Position numbers and translations under genes: made by a program
In this document: positions 57,701-64,000 of the stretch, piece by piece
How the letters are laid out: every line of letters starts with the position of its first letter
How positions within the stretch are numbered: the stretch's first letter is position 1
Notes under the pieces: model-generated
Databases searched by the model: none
What the model was told of the DNA's origin: nothing
What the model saw: the letters and a program-made list of their open reading frames with translations, nothing else
NCBI GenBank assembly: GCA_963921825.1
Contig: OY997591.1
Location: 19,897,515 to 19,961,514, forward strand
DNA length: 64,000 nt
Direction of reading: 5' to 3'
Origin: Erodium maritimum
Taxonomy: Eukaryota > Streptophyta > Magnoliopsida > Geraniales > Geraniaceae

Positions 57701-60700
57701 TTCTGCTCATGTTAAAATAGTTAATTGCTATGAAATTCTGTGTTGTTTGAACTAAATTGCATGGCTTTTATGAATTTATTAGTTTTATTATTGAGGATTA
57801 TGCCTCGGTTGCCGGTTCCGCCTTATAAAACTTTGTTCATAGCACAACACTCACTTTCCACTATGAAATCCATAACCATACATTTCAATAGAAGACGAGG
57901 AACTAAGACTTCAGGTTCAATAAACATACCATGGTCCACATTAAATAGGTACACATGTTCCCCACTATAACTGATGAGTACCTCTTCCCCATTTGGGCTA
58001 AATGTCACATGTGTTAAATGCAAACTTGAGCGTCCCTGAACATAGAATGCAACCACGTTTAAGGCATTAAACAAAGAGTAATTGTATACATAAGCAATAT
58101 AAGAGAACAATACTGAAGCAAAGAGTAAAGTTAGAAACCAACACAATCAGAAAGATGGATTGGGCAAAAATAGTTAACACAAAGAGGAGGTGAGATCCTT
58201 CTCCGGCAAGAAGTCAGTGGAGGCAGCATCCTTCTATCATATAAACGAGCAAATGCATCACTGCAAGCAATCAACAATTAGATATTTGTTGAAAAGAGAA
58301 TAATAGGTTGTAACAGTTTTGCACATCGCATCAATTATAACAGAGTACCTTCCGCCAACTAAAAGCAAATGGGGCCTAGTGGTACTGATATCACAGGATT
58401 TTAGAGCAAGAGAATGTTTGGGAGGGTCAGACAAGGACCTCTTAGCTCCACACCGCAAGTCAAGCTGTCATACAGAATAACAGTAGATAAAAAACCTATA
58501 AAATGGAAGAAAAAAACAGTTGATAAGAGCTTATACAGAATGGAGAAAAAAGAAAGGAAAACTCGGTAGCTTGACCATATGATATGAATATCAACAATGA
58601 AATTACATTGAGGCAGAACCCAATGCATCAAGGACATTTATCCGCATATATTTTTCCTTTTTTGAGTGGCATCGCAAGAACCAAATATAATATCTGAAGT
58701 GTGAAAAAAATTAAACATACTAACTTTTTCTATTATATCTAATACATATAATGCTAATTCTGGATATGCTAAAGAGGGGGGTATGAAGAAAAGATAGATC
58801 TTAATTTTAGCTATGAACCCAGACTACACGATATAACATTTTTGTAAAATTCACTGCACTTGGTAAAAAAGAAGCTGAATATTTTTAAATCACAAATTCA
58901 AGGGTAGAAATATATTAGTCATAGAACAATAAAATAAAAAAATTGATGACTACAACATTTTCGCAAAATAGATAACAGTACTGTACTAACTAGACATTGC
59001 CTCCCCATCTTCCAATTTGTTTCAATTATGAACAGAAACCCTAACCCAGCATGTTCCTTTTTGCGTATTAAATGCAAGAGGAAAGGTAACTCTTTATTCA
59101 AAGAATAACACAGAGAAGCTTGTAAGGGTTCTCCAGACAGCATAAATTCCACACCAAGAAAAAATCTCATGACTTCCATAAAGCTCAACTTCAGAACAGC
59201 AGAAAACAAAGTTTCCGTGTAAACCTAAAAAGTGAATTTAAAGTTTCAACAATATTTAGTAATATAAGTAATAACCCGATTAATTTATGGCACATACTAA
59301 CACATTGCGACATTCTTGATGAGAAGATCCCGCTGGAGGACAAGAGCAACCTTCCCGAATGTCATGCTGCCTCAAAGTCCCATCTTCACTTGCACTCCAT
59401 ACCACATTGGGGTTTCCAACTTCAACCTGCAAAAAACAACAGATAGATGTTATGAGAAGTAAATAACAGTACACGAATTTTGGTATCACCATACCAAGTT
59501 CCAACTGTTATTAAATAAACACCATTCTAAGATACTTTATGCAGTACAAGATCTTACAGCCAACTTTTTTACTCGTCTAGTGTGACACTGAAACAGAGCT
59601 GATGGAGTGATAGCATTTTCAGTTGGCCCTCTCTCACTTAAGCGCGATAAATTAAATAAACGGACCTGGAAGAAAATCAGTAAGTTACACATACGGATAA
59701 CATTGACCTATATCCATATCTAAGAAAATATTAGTCATTCAAGCATTACTTCTGCATCTCCAGCTCCAGAAATAACAAGGTCATCTGAAGTTTCAGGCAT
59801 AAATTTTGTACAGAATATATTTGCAGAGTGTCCGCTATCAATGGACTGCAGAAGCTTCTGTGTGGAATAGCACCAAATGTTTACCTGAAATATTTTAAAT
59901 TTTTGAAGCATTAACCATATTGATTGCAATAGGAAAGTGCCATACCAACAAGTGAACATAACAGCAGTTTTTTCTAATTGATTGCAATAGGAAAGAAACA
60001 TAAGATTTAATTTCTATGTGTTAAAGTAACATCAGCCCAATCGGCTCAAACAATCGACTGAACAAACTAAGCAGAGATGTAAGCATATTCCTGCATATGG
60101 ATCATACAAATTATAACAAACAGGTGCAGCAGGTGAATTTGGAAAAAGGTTTTAGCCACAGACGATTATTATAAATCAGCCAAGAAAGAATTGGAAAATA
60201 TAACACTCCAATCCTTTCATAAAAATGAGGCAGCTACAACTAAAATAGGCCCCTTCTTCCTGCCTAGAACAAAAAAAGAAAAAAAATGATCTAATCCTAC
60301 TGTAAGATCTCCTACATTCAACACGTACTTGTAAATGTTTAATCATAATATCAATAATATATTATGTTCATTGAGTGAGTAGACTCAAACCTGCAGGCAA
60401 AACACAAACAAGTATGCTAGCATGTGTGTGAAAGTCTATAGCAGATTATTGAATTGTGAACTTACTTTTACCTTAAGTGAACTGATAAGACGCCTCTAGA
60501 AGCACATTGTTTTTCAGTTTTGCAATTTACAATTACACAACTAAGGTCTACACTATCGTAGATTTCAGTGGAATAAGTAGGCATACATATAAATTACCAT
60601 GCATACAGATGACAAATATAGAAGTATCATACCCTTGTGTCATCTGATCCAGATACCAAAAGTGAGCCTTGAGAATTCCAGGCCACAGAATTAACACAAC

Positions 60701-63611
60701 CAAGGTGACCCTGTATAAGGAAATGTTAAGAACAAATTTAGAGTATACAGTTAAAAATACAAAGATGTCAATTGATCCAAATACCAAATACAGGGAAAAA
60801 TTGATACATTATGTGCTTAGAGCACTCAATCATCAATGCCAGCTGATAACTCAATACTGTTGCTTCAAAGAGAAAAGTAACTAAAACAAAGTTGAATATC
60901 AGTGTGAAACTTTGAAACACATGCTGCAACAAAGCCAAGTTGGCCGGCCAAATAAGTAGGCTTCCAGTCAAATAGGATAACGTATCTTTATTGTTCTTTT
61001 CCACATGTTATTGTTTTCCAAAGAAACAACAGGTTTAAATATTCCGCGTGATGAATTTCTTCACATATTGAGATAAAGAACATGGTTGTTGCCTGTTGGG
61101 ACCATATGAATCGTACAGTTTGGACTTCGGTTTGATATGGTTCTTCCCCTAAATGTTTTGAACAAAACAACTGAACCATTGGAATTTTGAACCATACCTT
61201 GAATCATGCAGACCAAACTGAACTATGGTTCATCACGATTAAAATCAGTTCATGAATTGAAAACTTTATATTTATTGGACCTATCCCCATGGCTGTTTAA
61301 ATGCAAGCCAACTAACTATTTTACTTTTCTCAACTTAAATCCCACTATACATCACTTCACATTATAATGGCTATAGAAGACTATGGAACCATTTGGTAAA
61401 AAGAACAAAGAGCGAGTAGAGAAGAACACAAAATAGAAAGTTTCCCCTCCATTGTTCTTTCTTTTTTGTTGTTCTTTACTCAGTCAACATGTATTCTTAT
61501 TTAAAGAGGTTTTTGTATTATAATGTATTTAAGTTTTAAATATCAACATTTCGTTGTATTTTTTTGTAATTTATTCGTTCTTATTACCAAGTAGCAATTA
61601 AATTAGTAAAGTTATCTTGTGAAAGGCTCAAATTCATGCTTGTACAGCCTTTATATTGCTCTTTACCAACATTACAGTATTACCTATAACCCATATATAT
61701 ATATATATATATAGGATAGCTATCAGGTGCAAACCACACAACTTGGTCAGAACGTAGAACTAATCCCAATTTTTGAAATTATTTTTTTGGATTGGCGATA
61801 TTAGATTGCCAAATTTAATTTTTTCCACCAAGTTCATTATTTTGATCTTTCCCGCTTCGTTTCAACTCCGGTTTAATTTTTTCTTGCGCCGATATATTTC
61901 TTTTTTCAAGACCTATCTATCAAGTAGCATATTGAATATATTTTGAAGCAAGAAAAAAACGATGTACTCAAACAAAAAAAACGAAATTAATGTATGTTTT
62001 GTAATTTTCAGTTGTATGTGTACGCTAAAATTAATGTATGTTTATGTTGTAAAGTGAAAAGTTATGGGTAGTACACATGTTGTAAAGTGAAAAGTTATGG
62101 GTTGTACACATACAAATGCATTTGCAAAAACATATATTAAGGTTAGCTTACACATATAGATGAAAATGGTAAAAACATACATTCAGTTCAGTGTACATAT
62201 ACAAATGAAAATGGAAAGAATATACATTAAGTTTAGCTTACACATATGCAGTTGCGAAAACATACGAACATACATTAAGTTTAGCCTACACATGCAAATG
62301 AAAATGGCAAGAACATACATTGAGTTTAGCTTCTATAAAACTGATATAATGTGATTTACAAAATACATGGCTAAACATACAAACTAACTCATCACTTTAT
62401 TACCCATAACTTTTCACTTTGCAACATAAACATACATTAAGTTTAACGTACACATACAACTGAAAATTACAAAACATACATTAATTTCGTTTCCTTTTTT
62501 TGTTTGAGTAAATCGTTTTTTTCTTGCTTCAAAACATATTCAATATGTTACTTGATAGATAGGTCTTGGAAAAAGAAAAATATTGGTGCAAGAAAAAATT
62601 AAATCGAATTAGAAACGAAACGGGAAAGATCAAAATAATAAACTTAGTGGAAAAAGAATTATGGAGATTCCAAGATTGGAATAATATTGGATGGTGTAGA
62701 TTAGTTCTACGTTCTGACCCGAAATAAGGTTTGTACTTGATAACTCCCCTATATATATATATATATATATAAACATATTGTTCACGGTTAAAAAATTCCT
62801 CGAATGGGTTTATGATAGTAACTTCAGACTGACAACCACGATCAAAATATTTGGCTGAGTAGCAGAGACTTTAGGTAGTAACACAATAGCCCCAATGATG
62901 CATAATAATCTTTAGCCAATTTCAAGTGGTTAATGATATATAGATAACTATGGTAGCCTTTCTGTCTACTTGTGAGTAAGATGTTCTCAAAACCTTGACA
63001 GATGGTTGGAAATGGAAAGTGTGCAACTATATTTTGCTTGTTTGTTATTGGTAATTGAAGAACACAAGTTGAAGGCTTCCACATACAGCCAATGATGAGG
63101 TGGTAAACCTCGCCAAGGGAGGTGACTCAAGACAATTATGTATAGTTTAGTTGTTAAGTTGTAGCAAATACATGGGTGCTTCAATTAGAGCACGACACGG
63201 GAAATGGTACAAAAAAAGCATTAGCATCTGAAGTACAAACTTAAGACGATTTTGCAAAGCATGTGTTGTTCATGGTTTCCTAATCTCTTTTTTGTTTTTG
63301 ATCCTCCATTGATGCTTCACATTTCAACAGTTCATACAAGGGAACTGGGAATGTCTTTATGAACGAATTGGGTTCCACCCCAATTCTAGTTTTCTGATTT
63401 ACTTTTACTACTTGTTTAAATTGAACAACTAAAATGTATAGCATGCAAACGTATAGAAAACAGAAATCTATAACTCAAACTAAATCGTGCAAATAAGAGC
63501 ATTACTTCATTATAAAATATTATAGTAATCTACCATACTAACCTCTAGTTCTCTTTCTAGTGAAAGCCTCCGTATCAAAGAGGAATGCATTTGCATACCA
63601 TGATTAATATC
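48757..63611 (-). CDS. ASG2: WD40-TPR-WD40 protein, WDTC1/ASG2-like DCAF (18 exons visible, 5' end outside)
   Basis: Exons with GT-AG borders: 63543-63611, 60633-60710, 59750-59884, 59558-59665, 59298-59426, 58349-58464, 58143-58260, 57930-58035, 55873-56021, 55575-55745, 55372-55482, 54719-54830, 53633-53985, 53111-53201, 51076-51171, 50928-50998, 50726-50853, 48757-48829. They sum to 2214 bases, 737 codons plus TAA, without a stop, which supports the model; the start codon is further right. Residues about 24-290 hold five WD40 blades (LVSGSDDTRVNIW, GAGDAEVRLF, SASEDGTLRQHDIRE, GGSDAFARLYDRR, YSGEHVYLF). About 335-465 hold TPR helices, 470-585 an acidic Ser-rich linker, and 586-690 two more blades (SGSDDGRWFIW, SGIDSTIKIW). 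HDIR and YDRR resemble DDB1-binding DxR boxes. The last residues, CAQS, form a CaaX prenylation box. Arabidopsis ASG2 is a farnesylated CUL4-DDB1 receptor acting in ABA and seed germination; that role is inferred here. Confidence 0.93.
49418..49733 (-). mobile_element. TRIM-like miniature LTR retrotransposon in the last intron
   Basis: Two 70-bp direct repeats (49418-49487 and 49664-49733) read on the minus strand from TGTTAGAATRTAACTA to GGTCCTCTAATA. Directly inside the 5' copy is TGGTGTCAAAGCC (49651-49663), close to the initiator-Met primer site. Directly before the 3' copy is CGGGGAGGGCCCG, a polypurine-like tract. It is only 316 bp with no coding capacity, as in TRIMs. I found no matching 5-bp target duplication. 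Confidence 0.7.
49938..50242. mobile_element. MITE with 9-bp duplication (Mutator-type), last intron
   Basis: Terminal inverted repeats begin GGGTTAATTACCTTTAGTACCC and end GGGTACAAAAGGTAATTAACCC. The flanking perfect 9-bp duplication is TAATCTTTT (49929-49937 and 50243-50251). It is 305 bp with no coding capacity. Confidence 0.88.
50440..50652. mobile_element. Long-TIR MITE, last intron
   Basis: Inverted repeats of about 80 bp start GGGATAACTCCAGGAAATAACG and end in the complement ...CGTTATTTCCTGGAGTTGTCCC, so nearly all of the 213 bp can fold into one hairpin. Flanks are A-rich and the duplication is unclear. It ends 73 bases from the exon at 50726. Confidence 0.85.
51392..51777. mobile_element. 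MITE with 9-bp duplication (Mutator-type), intron
   Basis: The ends are GGGTTAATTGTCAAAAACTACC and the matching GGTTTTGACAATTAACCC. The perfect duplication is CAAGAAAAA (51383-51391 and 51778-51786). Inside is a second inverted pair (CCACCGACTTCTGTTAGAAAAA / TTTTTCTAACGGAAGTCGGTGG). The end sequence is shared with the MITE at 56323. Confidence 0.88.
54612..54672. repeat. 25-bp intronic tandem repeat, about 2.4 copies
   Basis: ACAGCATCAACCAACCTCGTG plus TATG is repeated directly, with a partial third copy. Confidence 0.85.
56323..56603. mobile_element. MITE related to the 51392 element, intron
   Basis: Inverted ends are ATGGGTTAATTGTCAAAAGTTACCC and its partner GGGTAACTTTTGGCAATTAACCCAT, about 37 bp each with the TTATGTATTGGT extension. 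No clean target duplication was found. Its right end has been copied into the neighbouring 235-bp tandem duplication. Confidence 0.8.
56569..57038. repeat. 235-bp tandem duplication in an intron
   Basis: The segment 56569-56803 is repeated at 56804-57038 with about four substitutions. The unit starts inside the right TIR of the MITE and runs through a run of CCCGGA(A/C)-rich sequence ending AAAATCCGATC. Confidence 0.9.
61714..62749. mobile_element. 1-kb foldback element inserted in a TA repeat, intron
   Basis: The two ends are long imperfect inverted repeats of about 350 bp: GGATAGCTATCAGGTGCAAACC at left against the complement of GGTTTGTACTTGATAACTCCCC at right, then ACGTAGAACTAAT, TAGATAGGTCTTG, TTTTCTTGC and others. 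The centre holds ACATACATTAAGTTTAGCTTACACAT-type repeats. (TA)n runs flank both sides (61693-61713 and 62750-62771). No transposase. Small frames such as 62160-62354 come from the central repeats. Confidence 0.85.
62050..62350. repeat. Central repeats of the foldback element
   Basis: GTTGTAAAGTGAAAAGTTATGGGT occurs twice (about 62048 and 62078). AACATACATTAAGTTTAG(C)TTACACAT(A) recurs four times up to 62340. Confidence 0.8.
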
Positions 63612-64000
63612 CTGTATAAATGTCATAAAAGTCCCGTAAATCTCACAAAAGGAACATACAATTTATTATAGAAGAAAGTAGGGGAAACAACTAAAGTTAT
63701 TTTTGCCACCCCAAATAACCATATGTATAACAAAATTAAACATCAATTTAACATTTTACTAGTAGAATATAATAAATCAAACTTTTAGACAAACATGCAA
63801 TTTACAATAACTTCATTACATCCACATAAAAAATACAATAACAAACGGGAGTCAATTATATGTAGGAAATACTCTTTCGAACTACATTGCAAAACAAACA
63901 ATATTTATAGATGAGAAGTCATGTATCATTGAACATGTTAGTGATATGTAGCTTGCAGCATTCACATTCCAGAATATTCTATACAAAATCACAAGATTTA

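Overview
The window is nuclear DNA of a flowering plant, probably a eudicot. It holds spliced genes with long AT-rich GT-AG introns and nested plant-type retrotransposons: Ty3-gypsy chromovirus, Ty1-copia and an L1-like LINE with an RRM-type ORF1. It also holds non-autonomous DNA transposons and a plant-specific secreted protein family. I see no rRNA, tRNA, CRISPR array or bacterial operon. The species cannot be named from the sequence.

Layout. 1-306 (-) is the 5' part of a phylloplanin / pollen-Ole-e-1-like secreted protein gene that runs off the left edge. 310-2577 has no recognisable gene. 2583-5606 is a gypsy-type solo LTR (target duplication AAACC). 6020-17114 is a decayed Ty1-copia element, split inside its RNase H codons by a complete but dead chromovirus (7651-16609, duplication TCATG). 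17560-17985 is a LINE ORF1 scrap and 18496-18526 a Helitron-like terminus. 19663-23015 (-) is a second solo LTR (duplication CTAAT). 23945-27300 carries two less certain LTR-like pieces. 29345-29827 (-) is an intact paralogue of the left-edge gene, followed by a small hAT-type element (29992-30731).

31344-47248 is a three-level nest. A LINE with a 13-bp duplication contains a third solo LTR (34219-45813, duplication TTGGG). That LTR contains a Ty1-copia element (36836-45298, duplication GTTTG) whose two 1690-bp LTRs look identical although its coding region is dead.

48757-63611 (-) is the one large host gene. It has 18 exons in the window, sums to 737 codons plus stop, and runs off the right edge. 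It encodes a WD40-TPR-WD40 protein of the WDTC1/ASG2 (DCAF) type ending in a CaaX box. Its introns hold a TRIM-like mini-retrotransposon, several MITEs, a 1-kb foldback element and a 235-bp tandem duplication.

The genes do not form a pathway. The main story is how two secreted-protein paralogues were separated by nested retrotransposons, and the shared architecture of the gypsy LTRs. These share a CT-rich leader, a GTGAG donor-like site, a second GTAGGG donor-like site, GACAC/GTGTC hairpins, minisatellites, and a perfect hairpin next to a splice-acceptor-like TTTTCCTACAG.
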